Source: Patescibacteria group bacterium
Lineage (GTDB): Bacteria > Patescibacteriota > Microgenomatia > Daviesbacterales > UBA10151
Length of the DNA: 14,475 nt
Direction of reading: 5' to 3'
Assembly: GCA_018816815.1 (NCBI GenBank)
Contig: JAHIVD010000070.1
Coordinates: 1-14,475 of the forward strand
Shown here: positions 6,845-13,422 of the stretch, piece by piece
Numbering within the stretch: the first letter of the stretch is position 1
How the letters are laid out: every line of letters begins with the position of its first letter
The notes under the pieces: generated by a model
The model's database searches: none
Told to the model about the DNA's origin: nothing
The model's input: the letters and a program-made list of their open reading frames with translations, nothing else
Translations under genes and position numbers: made by a program

Positions 6845-7284
6845 ATTACAAAGAAATTAGTGATAAGTTTAAACAATCTTTAAGGATTTATGGATTTATG
6901 AAAAAGTTTTTATGGTTAATACTGATGTTTTCCGCTTTAACTTTTACTTTTTACATTTCCCCTGTTTATGCAGATTGTGACCCAAATGACCCTAATTTTG
7001 GACCTTGTCCGGCAGGTTTAACAGAAATTGAAGAAGTTTTCAGTAATATTATCTCTGTTGTTGTAGGTCTTGGATTTATAGCCATGCTTATGATGTTAGT
7101 TTGGTCAGGATTTCAATTCCTTGTTTCCGGCGGAGAACCCAAAGCTCTTCAAGCTGCCCGCCAAGCATCTATTTGGGCAATACTGGGTATTGTTTTTATG
7201 ATTGCTGCCTGGTTGATCTTGCAACTGATTGCAAGCTTCACTGGACTGGAAATTACTACATTCAATATAAAAACCCTTTTATAA
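6841..7284 (+). CDS. T4SS pilin-like protein with signal peptide (no. 6); start uncertain
   Basis: The longest reading is 147 residues from GTG at 6841, sharing GTGA with the previous stop. ATG at 6898 (codon 20) begins MKKFLWLILMFSALTFTFYI, a standard signal peptide, and may be the true start; AAGGA lies 11 nt upstream of it. The mature part begins near ADCDPNDPNFGPCP and has helices at about 68-90 and 107-132, with the loop WSGFQFLVSGGEPKALQAAR, then QASIWAILGI. This is the most divergent motif of the six (WSGF, no KE pair). The signal-peptide core is encoded by a 7-bp tandem array. The next gene follows after 88 nt. Role: likely second exported pilin subunit. Confidence 0.8.
   Translation: MNYKEISDKFKQSLRIYGFMKKFLWLILMFSALTFTFYISPVYADCDPNDPNFGPCPAGLTEIEEVFSNIISVVVGLGFIAMLMMLVWSGFQFLVSGGEPKALQAARQASIWAILGIVFMIAAWLILQLIASFTGLEITTFNIKTLL
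6936..6956. repeat. 7-bp tandem array TTTAC(T/A)T x3 in the signal peptide of pilin no. 6
   Basis: Units are TTTAACT, TTTACTT, TTTACAT, encoding part of LTFTFYIS. The unit is almost identical to the TTTACAT array in the next gene. Confidence 0.65.
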
Positions 7285-7336
7285 CACCGCCGCTACAATT
7301 ACAGGCAAATCTATGCGCCAAGCACCAAACTTAAAC

Positions 7337-7366
7337 TTGCAAAGAAAGACTGATTTGTTTTACTGT
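7337..7366 (+). promoter_or_regulatory. Candidate promoter of the VirB6-like gene
   Basis: TTGCAA (7337-7342), an 18-nt spacer and TACTGT (7361-7366) sit 6 nt before the ATG at 7373, predicting a leaderless transcript. The boxes match only moderately, so read-through from the pilin genes is also possible. Confidence 0.4.
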
Positions 7367-7372
7367 TAAGGT

Positions 7373-9196
7373 ATGACTGCCGTATTTGAGTTTACAGTTT
7401 ACAGTTTACGATCTGCAATTAAACTATTCTTAATTCTTCTTGTATTTATTTTTACATTTTATATTTTACATTTTACATTTCTTAACTCTGCTTATGCCCA
7501 AACCAACACATCCACCTCAAATGAATCTCTGCCAGCTACGCTCAAGACAAGCAATTCCGCTTTTGAAGTATCTCAGTATCCAGTCTCCACTCTCCCTCCT
7601 GTTATCTCTCCTACTTCTCCGCTCTATACTGATCTTTTGGTAAATAACATGTTTCACACCTTTAGTTGTTTGGCTATCGGGCAATCCCTGATAAACCAAC
7701 CGTGTTTGACATATCAGACTACTAGAGATACTCAAGGCGTAATCCAAAATGTTCCAGTTTTATCCCAAGTTAATTTATCAGGTGGAGCTCTCGGTGCAGT
7801 TACATCAGCAATAGAAGCTCTATATATAAATCCGCCGGTTAAAACAACTGATTATCTAGCCAGTGTTGGACAGGGCTTAGGAGTTGTCAAAGAAGCTTAT
7901 GCTGTAAAAGGAGAACCATCAGGAGCAGCAGTCTTAAGCCCAATCATGAAACTTTGGCAGGTCTCAAGAAATTTTTCATACATCATCATGATCATAGTTT
8001 TTTTAATAATAGGACTAATGATTATGTTTAGAAATAAAATAAACCCACAAACAGTCATTACAGCTCAGGCCGCTTTGCCAGGACTAGTTATTGGTCTAAT
8101 TTTAATCACTTTTTCCTATTTTCTAGCAGGATTAATCTCTGATGTGGCCTTTGTAGGAACAAATGTGGTCGGTTATTATTTTCAAGCTGCCCAGGACACA
8201 ACCACAACCACAACTTTAGTACAAAAAACACAAGATCAAAACGTTCTAAGTATATTCAGTAAGTTTACAGGAATGATGACATCAGATGATATAGCAACTG
8301 CAATAGATTCTATCTTTAATAGTTTCACTACAGAAGTACAAAATCAGCTAAGAATTTTCGCAGGAATTATTGCATTTCAATTCTCTTCCCAGCTAGGAGG
8401 AGCGCTACCTATTTATGGATCAATTTTCGGCCCCTTTGTAGGTATAGTATCAGCGATAACCATTCAAACCGCTGTAAGTCCTATTTTAGGATTCTTCTTT
8501 AGTTTTATAGCTATCGCTATTTTAATTTATACCATGCTTAGATTGTTCCTGCGTTTAGTAACCAGCTACTTAAACATTATTTTTTTAACTTTAACAGCTC
8601 CTTTCCAGTTCCTGGTAGCATCATTACCAGGCAGACAAGGCATAGCCGCTGGTTGGTTTCTCAATATGCTCAGTCATGTACTTGCTTTTCCAGCTATTAT
8701 GGCAGTCTTTTATTTTGTGAATTATCTTTTAGGTAGTAATGCCGTTACCGATTCTCCTTTTACAGTCAACTCGCAAGCAGTCATAACAGAATCAGCGATT
8801 TTCCCTCTTCTTGGAGGAATGAAGCTATCCTTTTTACGAGTAGTGGTAGCGTTTGGAGCTTTACTAGCAACTCCAGCCATACCTGATATTATTTGCAAGG
8901 CTATTGGACAAACCAGCCAAGCTGGCCAATTAATCGGTCAGCAGATTAGCGGAGGAATTAGCGGAGGCAGAGGATACGCCAACCAATTAACAACTGCAAG
9001 TGAAAAAGGGATGTATGCTGTAGGTACAGGCATAGCAGGAGAAACGGTATGGTCGATAGATAAAGAAGGTAAAGCAAGCAAACACAAAACGAAACCTGGA
9101 ATCCGTGAATTATGGAGCAAAGAAGGTCTACTAGGAAGATTTCGAGGGGGAGCAGGCAGAGGAATACCGCAAAGAAATGTATCAGAGAGAGCCTAG
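7373..9196 (+). CDS. VirB6/TrbL-like polytopic membrane protein of a type IV secretion or pilus system
   Basis: The 607-residue protein has a signal segment (about 15-43, ending SAYAQ). A Ser/Thr-rich exported region (44-195) follows. Membrane helices lie at about 202-219 and 235-257, a cluster occupies 328-418, and further ones lie at 432-453 and 475-503. A cytoplasmic Gly-rich basic tail (504-607) ends the protein. The RNKINPQTVITAQAALPG loop between the first two helices and the helix-rich middle fit VirB6/TrbL family proteins, the inner-membrane channel of type IV secretion systems. Its position directly after six pilin genes supports this. Two different 7-bp tandem arrays lie in the first 36 codons. 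No Shine-Dalgarno is seen. It converges on the 1221-residue protein gene 23 nt away. The family call is good; the transported substrate is unknown. Confidence 0.8.
   Translation: MTAVFEFTVYSLRSAIKLFLILLVFIFTFYILHFTFLNSAYAQTNTSTSNESLPATLKTSNSAFEVSQYPVSTLPPVISPTSPLYTDLLVNNMFHTFSCLAIGQSLINQPCLTYQTTRDTQGVIQNVPVLSQVNLSGGALGAVTSAIEALYINPPVKTTDYLASVGQGLGVVKEAYAVKGEPSGAAVLSPIMKLWQVSRNFSYIIMIIVFLIIGLMIMFRNKINPQTVITAQAALPGLVIGLILITFSYFLAGLISDVAFVGTNVVGYYFQAAQDTTTTTTLVQKTQDQNVLSIFSKFTGMMTSDDIATAIDSIFNSFTTEVQNQLRIFAGIIAFQFSSQLGGALPIYGSIFGPFVGIVSAITIQTAVSPILGFFFSFIAIAILIYTMLRLFLRLVTSYLNIIFLTLTAPFQFLVASLPGRQGIAAGWFLNMLSHVLAFPAIMAVFYFVNYLLGSNAVTDSPFTVNSQAVITESAIFPLLGGMKLSFLRVVVAFGALLATPAIPDIICKAIGQTSQAGQLIGQQISGGISGGRGYANQLTTASEKGMYAVGTGIAGETVWSIDKEGKASKHKTKPGIRELWSKEGLLGRFRGGAGRGIPQRNVSERA
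7390..7410. repeat. 7-bp tandem array GTTTACA x3 near the start of the VirB6-like gene
   Basis: Units are GTTTACA, GTTTACA, GTTTACG, covering codons 6-13 (FTVYSLRS region). Gain or loss of one unit shifts the reading frame right after the start codon. Confidence 0.8.
7451..7478. repeat. 7-bp tandem array TTTACAT x4 in the signal segment of the VirB6-like gene
   Basis: Units are TTTACAT, TTTATAT, TTTACAT, TTTACAT, encoding FTFYILHFTF within the hydrophobic core. It is the second heptamer array in the same gene and shares the TTTACA core with the first. Confidence 0.85.
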
Positions 9197-9200
9197 AACA

Positions 9201-9228
9201 GCCAGATACATCAAATATGTTAGCTGGT
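9201..9228. terminator. Weak hairpin between convergent genes, possible bidirectional terminator
   Basis: GCCAG (9201-9205) can pair with CTGGT (9224-9228, one G-U), and inner ACAT (9208-9211) with ATGT (9217-9220). It lies across the 23-nt gap between the stops of the VirB6-like gene and the minus-strand gene. No T-tract follows on either side, so it is only a candidate. Confidence 0.25.
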
Positions 9229-12200
9229 ATGCTTTGGCTTTGCTTTATCGCGTGTAACTGTTTTCCTAGGAGAAATTTGCCCTTCTAGTATACCTTTATA
9301 GTCCTTTTTTGCCTGATCTCCCTCTTGATAATAATTTGCACAAGTCTCTGGAAAATTTGATGATAAACCAAACGGCAACATGAAATCCCCTCTTGGTATC
9401 CTCTTAACTTCCTTACCGTCACTATTCAACACCACCAGATCCCCTCCCTTTATGATTTCTTCTCTTAGATCTCCAGGAAAAGCATCTATCAATCCTTCAT
9501 ATATCGAACCCACCACTATTTTACTTATATCAATCATTCTCCCTTCGGAATCTACATAATTGCCTTGTGCGATCTTCGTAAATACGGTATCTCCGTTACT
9601 ATTTATTATATCTCCTTTGCTATCTTCTCCATATAGAATATTCGTTCTCCCCCTACCATCTACTTCATATGTATTCCCCCTACCATCTACTTCATACCTC
9701 ACAGCTTTGGTCCCATCTTGTTTAAGAACGTATCCCAACATTATCTCATCCCATTCCTGATCAGAATATATTAAGCCCCCGTTACCATATTCCATCAAAT
9801 AAGCATGCATAAAATACCTGGCCATAAATAAATTTGCATCAATTGAATAACCAGGTTTGCTCCTAAATTCCAAACTCGTATCCATCCATTTACTGACATT
9901 GTACCAAAGCAAAGTATTTAAAAATCTAGCAGAGCCAGGATTCTTCCCAAAAGTACTATCAACCGTATTCTTCATTACCCGAATCAAAGGCGCTACGACC
10001 TTCCCTGCTAACTCAATACCAGCCCTGTATGCTGGTTCTTTCATATATTCTAAAGCTCTTAATGGTGTATCTATAGCGTAATGCTCCTTACCAGTCATAT
10101 CGCCACTATACTTATCTGCTATATTAGAAAGATCAAAATCACGCCAAAGATAACCACCTGAAAGAGGACCATCGTTTAACAAAGCAAAACCGTCTTTGTC
10201 GCCTCTGGCATATACCTTTTGTTGCTCAACAACAATTGCAAGCCTTTTTACCCAAGCCTCCATATCTCTGGGGCTTTCTATTAAACCCGCATAACCACTT
10301 TGCCTAAAAATTACCTCATCTGAACCCTTAACTGCACCCACATATTGAACAAATGATTTTGAAAAACCATAATCTTGAAGAAAATCCCTTTCGCCGAAAA
10401 TTACTGCATTAATTAAACCACTCAACCAAACAGTATCTCTTGAGATGCCGTACAAAGGATTGAGAAGATTTCTCGCATCTTTCACTCCTGCTCCTGGTGT
10501 GTCATGACCAGGAAAATTAAAATATTTACTAAGCACAGGATGCTGTTTAACTACCAGCTCCATTAAAATCTGCATCCTGCGTTCATTCTCTGCCCACCTA
10601 ACCGTGGTATTTTTCTCATCTAGGCCTAATGCTTTATCTGGCATAACGTATTTTAGGCCTCCTGGATCAGCATCCTTATCGACATATCGAAGGGTAATTG
10701 ATGACCTAAAAGTATCGTGAGATCCTAAATACCAAGCAGCATATACAGGAATATCTAAATCTAGACCTAATTTTTCTGTCAATAGATAATGAAATTTAAA
10801 CATTCTTCTCGCCGGATCTTTCTCTTTATCCTCAGCCAAACAAGCCTTCATCATTGCCCTAAATAATGTTTTATGCGGAAGAGTATCTCCAAATTCAATC
10901 TGTCTCATGCCAGCTCTTTCTAACCATCTATTTACTTCATCAACCGCTTCTGGAGAGTCAAAATAATGCCAAGCTAATGCTGCCACAGAATCCTGCATGA
11001 ATACCCTTGATATTCTTTCTGCTTTTTCCCGAGCACTTCTGACTTTTCTTCTTTTTGTAGATTCATACCATCTATCTTGCTTTACTTGCACATCCTCTTC
11101 ATACATATCAATAAATTCACCTTCTTTAAAAGCTCTTGCTAAAGGATGTTGAAATATTACTCGTCCAGCTTCTCTGGGATCCCCGAATTCGCCTGTCCTT
11201 TCCCAGAGTAACGCTTTTTCGCAATATTCCTGCCAACGAGTAAACTCAGTGGGTTCTCCATCAGCGTCTCGGATGTATCCATATTTTTCTGGCTTTTGAT
11301 CTTGTTCATCCAACTCATTGAATTTCTGTTTTAATCTTTGAAAAGCTGGGTGAGTATCCAGTAAGATCTGCATCGGCTTAAGTTTGTGGTTCAATAAAAA
11401 TTCTTCGATTTCTCTTCTTCTGCGTTCCTGCCATCTCAACAAGTCTGTCATATCAACAGAAAGGTCTGTATTGATATCATCTCGTTTTTCACCGTACCTC
11501 CAAAATATTCCATCTTCTTGGCTAAATTGATCCAAAGCTAACATAGTTAAACCTTCTTTATCCAAAAATAGAGAATCAACTAAATGATCTTGAATTTCAG
11601 TATCCTGCGTCCCTGTTGCCAATAAACCCAAATAGGATAAGTACGGACCCCAATCGTCGCGCACCTTCTCTGAAAAATAATACGCTCCCATTAAATTATG
11701 ATTAGCAGCTAGGGTTGATTTCAATCTTCTAAATTGACGTTCCGATTCTATCAAACGTTCGGGGAAAGCAGCTAGTGCACCATCCTGCTTCTCTTTTTCC
11801 TGCTCGAGTTTTTGTGAAAGTTTATCCGGCTGACCTGTTCCTAGTTTTTTTCTAACTTTTTCAACAATATAAGGAATCATTTCCTCTAGTTCTTCTATGT
11901 CATCTGCTACATATCTGATATAAGTTTCATAATCCCGCCTGTTGGGGACCCAGGGCTCCCGCCTTCTTGCTTCTTCAATTGCTTCCCTAAAATCAGAAAA
12001 GTCTTCCGCCATCTCCTCCTTTAATGCATGACCTACACTATCTCTTATAAAACCCTTCCAAAGACTATATATACCATCTTTGGGCGGTTCTTTGTGAGTA
12101 CTATGTTGCAGTGTATAAATTTTCCGATCTCTTACTACATCCAAAATCAGATCTGTGCTCTTTTGGTTAAAATAATCAACAACCCCTCTTAATTCTGATT

Positions 12201-12885
12201 CCAAAGCTTTTCTTTCTGGATGTGCAGGATCGTCCCAAAATCCAGGTATTCTTGCTCCTGTACGTCTTCTTGCTCCTGTACGAGCATCTACTAATTCTTC
12301 TTCTTGTTCTGTTTCCAAAGAAAACTGAGGATTGTAGGCCATTCTTTGCATCCTTTCTAACTCCTGCAGCTTCCCACGACCTTCATATTCTTCTCCTCTA
12401 CCTTCCTTTTGGTCATTGGTCACCATCACCCTTGAGCCATAATAAATTCCGGATAATCGCGCTATAGGATCAACAAAAAGTCCTTCTGCCTCTGCCTTCT
12501 GCAACAAAACATCTCGTCTCTCTGTGACTGCCTTTAAATCATCAGGGCTCTGTATATTATCACTGAAAATCAGAACCTCCTCAAAGGAAGCATTCTGCAA
12601 TAAATCATTTCTACGAATTTCAGCTTGTTGTCGATGAGTCTGTTGTTCGGGTGACAACGCCTGCCCAGATTGTATTTGCGCATCTAAATTACTAGTGAAA
12701 ACTCTGATCTGATCAAGCTCTCTAACCTTCCCTATAGCTACTTCTCTTCGCTCTGCGGCTGGATCTTCTGGTGCCCCTTCTTGCGAAGCCACAGGATGCT
12801 CTACGGGTACTTCTGACATATTTTTTCCTTCAGTTTCACCAAATCTGCCTTGGTCTTGCTCATGATTATAACTTTCTTTTGCCAT
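9220..12885 (-). CDS. 1221-residue soluble protein of unknown function
   Basis: The family is not recognised. The protein has no signal peptide or membrane helix, so it is probably cytoplasmic. Residues 1-50 are acidic and likely disordered. Most of 50-600 is charged and helical, with coiled-coil-like stretches (for example DDIEELEEMIPYIVEKVRKK and KLSQKLEQEKEKQ). The middle (about 600-1050) is more globular and rich in aromatic residues. Near residues 1063-1160 there are recurring D/S-x-G turns (YEVDGRGNT, YEVDGRGRT, EDSKGDI, NSNGDTV, VDSEGRM, NSDGKEV), suggesting a small beta-repeat unit. Internal exact DNA repeats encode RTGAR twice (near residue 200) and YEVDGRG twice. It is convergent with the T4SS/pilin cluster and has its own promoter; a functional link is only positional. 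Start ATG 12885 lies after an A-rich leader without a clear Shine-Dalgarno; the same words are repeated upstream. Confidence 0.75.
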   Translation of the reverse strand: MAKESYNHEQDQGRFGETEGKNMSEVPVEHPVASQEGAPEDPAAERREVAIGKVRELDQIRVFTSNLDAQIQSGQALSPEQQTHRQQAEIRRNDLLQNASFEEVLIFSDNIQSPDDLKAVTERRDVLLQKAEAEGLFVDPIARLSGIYYGSRVMVTNDQKEGRGEEYEGRGKLQELERMQRMAYNPQFSLETEQEEELVDARTGARRRTGARIPGFWDDPAHPERKALESELRGVVDYFNQKSTDLILDVVRDRKIYTLQHSTHKEPPKDGIYSLWKGFIRDSVGHALKEEMAEDFSDFREAIEEARRREPWVPNRRDYETYIRYVADDIEELEEMIPYIVEKVRKKLGTGQPDKLSQKLEQEKEKQDGALAAFPERLIESERQFRRLKSTLAANHNLMGAYYFSEKVRDDWGPYLSYLGLLATGTQDTEIQDHLVDSLFLDKEGLTMLALDQFSQEDGIFWRYGEKRDDINTDLSVDMTDLLRWQERRRREIEEFLLNHKLKPMQILLDTHPAFQRLKQKFNELDEQDQKPEKYGYIRDADGEPTEFTRWQEYCEKALLWERTGEFGDPREAGRVIFQHPLARAFKEGEFIDMYEEDVQVKQDRWYESTKRRKVRSAREKAERISRVFMQDSVAALAWHYFDSPEAVDEVNRWLERAGMRQIEFGDTLPHKTLFRAMMKACLAEDKEKDPARRMFKFHYLLTEKLGLDLDIPVYAAWYLGSHDTFRSSITLRYVDKDADPGGLKYVMPDKALGLDEKNTTVRWAENERRMQILMELVVKQHPVLSKYFNFPGHDTPGAGVKDARNLLNPLYGISRDTVWLSGLINAVIFGERDFLQDYGFSKSFVQYVGAVKGSDEVIFRQSGYAGLIESPRDMEAWVKRLAIVVEQQKVYARGDKDGFALLNDGPLSGGYLWRDFDLSNIADKYSGDMTGKEHYAIDTPLRALEYMKEPAYRAGIELAGKVVAPLIRVMKNTVDSTFGKNPGSARFLNTLLWYNVSKWMDTSLEFRSKPGYSIDANLFMARYFMHAYLMEYGNGGLIYSDQEWDEIMLGYVLKQDGTKAVRYEVDGRGNTYEVDGRGRTNILYGEDSKGDIINSNGDTVFTKIAQGNYVDSEGRMIDISKIVVGSIYEGLIDAFPGDLREEIIKGGDLVVLNSDGKEVKRIPRGDFMLPFGLSSNFPETCANYYQEGDQAKKDYKGILEGQISPRKTVTRDKAKPKHTS
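9648..9696. repeat. 27-bp-period duplication inside the 1221-residue gene
   Basis: A 22-nt word occurs at 9648-9669 and again at 9675-9696, 27 nt (nine codons) apart; both encode YEVDGRG on the minus strand. It lies within the C-terminal D-x-G repeat region and keeps the frame. Confidence 0.85.
12249..12282. repeat. 18-bp-period tandem duplication inside the 1221-residue gene
   Basis: TTCTTGCTCCTGTACG occurs at 12249-12264 and 12267-12282, exactly 18 nt apart, giving the repeated RTGAR of the protein (near residue 200). It is frame-preserving and looks recent. Confidence 0.85.
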
Positions 12886-12956
12886 AAATTTCTTTTTCCA
12901 GGAAATTCTATGACATCAATCCTTCAGTTTCACCAAATCTGCCTTGGTCTTGCTCA
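12827..12956. repeat. 36-bp direct repeat: gene start and a decayed upstream copy
   Basis: A 36-nt word lies inside codons 8-20 of the 1221-residue gene (12827-12862) and again, exact, at 12921-12956 in its leader; the offset is 94 nt. Similarity extends beyond: GAAATTcTATG upstream resembles GAAATTTATG at the true start, and the upstream copy reads EQDQGRFGETEG then LMS and a stop. The leader copy therefore looks like a tandem duplication of the gene's 5' end, including the start region, that has since decayed. Confidence 0.9.
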
Positions 12957-12983
12957 GGACTATAGTTTAAGCATAGAATTTCC
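12901..12983. repeat. 12-bp inverted repeat flanking the leader copy
   Basis: GGAAATTCTATG (12901-12912) and CATAGAATTTCC (12972-12983) are exact inverted repeats 59 nt apart. GACATCAA (12912-12919) and TTGATGTC (12989-12996) form a second inverted pair beside them. The outer arm overlaps the -10 of the minus-strand promoter, so it is a DNA-level feature (operator or small invertible segment) rather than a leader hairpin. Confidence 0.7.
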
Positions 12984-12998
12984 CAAACTTGATGTCAA
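12970..12998 (-). promoter_or_regulatory. Promoter of the 1221-residue gene
   Basis: On the minus strand TTGACA (12998-12993), a 17-nt spacer and TATGCT (12975-12970) give a plausible promoter. The predicted start near 12963 leaves a leader of about 78 nt that contains the decayed copy of the gene's own 5' coding sequence. Confidence 0.6.
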
Positions 12999-13015
12999 TG
13001 TTTCTAAAAATAGTC

Positions 13016-13304
13016 ATTAGTTTTCAACCTTCAGTTATAAACGAAGATTGCGAGCTAACCGCCCTTTAAACTAATCTGTGAAATATAATAACCGCCGTAA
13101 AAGTTTTGTGCTTGATAAAATTCTTATGAAATCCTGACAAATCTAAGATTAAATTCGTAATTATTCCAACTTTATTTACAAACAACTATCCAAAGAATTA
13201 CCGTACCTGGTAATACTTAAAGCGAATCTTTGAAACCTGTCAAACTTTCTTTCTAAAATCAACAATCTGTAGCCCTTTGTTTTTTAGCGCGTTAATGTCG
13301 TAAT
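13016..13304. other. AT-rich gap with possible remnants of a decayed gene
   Basis: No intact gene is visible. On the minus strand, right after the 36-codon ORF stops, another frame (about 13314-13240) reads LNYDINALKNKGLQIVDFRK then KV and TGA; further open pieces follow. This is compatible with a frameshifted gene continuing from the small ORF, but short AT-rich open stretches also arise by chance. AACCGCC occurs twice (13057-13063 and near 13092). No tRNA or strong terminator is seen. Confidence 0.3.
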
Positions 13305-13415
13305 TCAAAATAATTGGCATGCTAAAACTGCATCATAACTAGCACTTAGCGCCTTTTCGTAGTACAAGCAATAAGGAATTAATTGCTCTTTTTGGCCCCT
13401 AACGGTTGTTAGCAT
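13305..13415 (-). CDS. 36-codon ORF just downstream of the zinc-ribbon gene, possibly the start of a broken gene
   Basis: ATG at 13415 opens 7 nt after the TAG of the zinc-ribbon gene, with AGGTGG close upstream, so translation could be coupled. It reads MLTTVRGQKEQLIPYCLYYE and then KALSASYDAVLACQLF before TGA at 13307-13305. The composition looks protein-like, and another frame continues with a plausible peptide. It may be a genuine small protein or the N-terminus of a frameshifted gene. No family is recognised. If real, it belongs to the B12-riboswitch-controlled transcript. Confidence 0.35.
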   Translation of the reverse strand: MLTTVRGQKEQLIPYCLYYEKALSASYDAVLACQLF

Positions 13416-13422
13416 TCACCAC

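Noticed and set aside
475..7478. Tandem heptamers considered as a CRISPR array or iterons of a replication origin
   Set aside because: Units are adjacent without spacers, too short for CRISPR, and dispersed in coding regions with no dnaA or rep gene or DnaA-box cluster nearby.
4160..7543. CAGCTACGCTC shared at 4160-4170 and 7533-7543 as a dispersed repeat
   Set aside because: Only 11 nt shared and no common flanks; cannot be called a repeat family from two copies.
12222..12467. Open frames on the plus strand opposite the 1221-residue gene, and similar ones opposite the SpoIID-like gene
   Set aside because: They mirror long genes with consistent coding character on the other strand, lack ribosome sites and show low-complexity Leu/Ser/Pro-rich translations.
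13052..13064. Minus-strand GGGCGGTTAGCTC resembles the 5' end of a tRNA
   Set aside because: The following bases do not form a D-arm, anticodon arm or T-loop and no acceptor 3' strand is present; only the first 13 nt match.
13367..13393. Plus-strand hairpin AGCAAT/ATTGCT followed by CTTTTT, resembling an intrinsic terminator
   Set aside because: No plus-strand gene lies upstream and the stem is only 6 bp and AT-rich; it lies inside the small minus-strand ORF.
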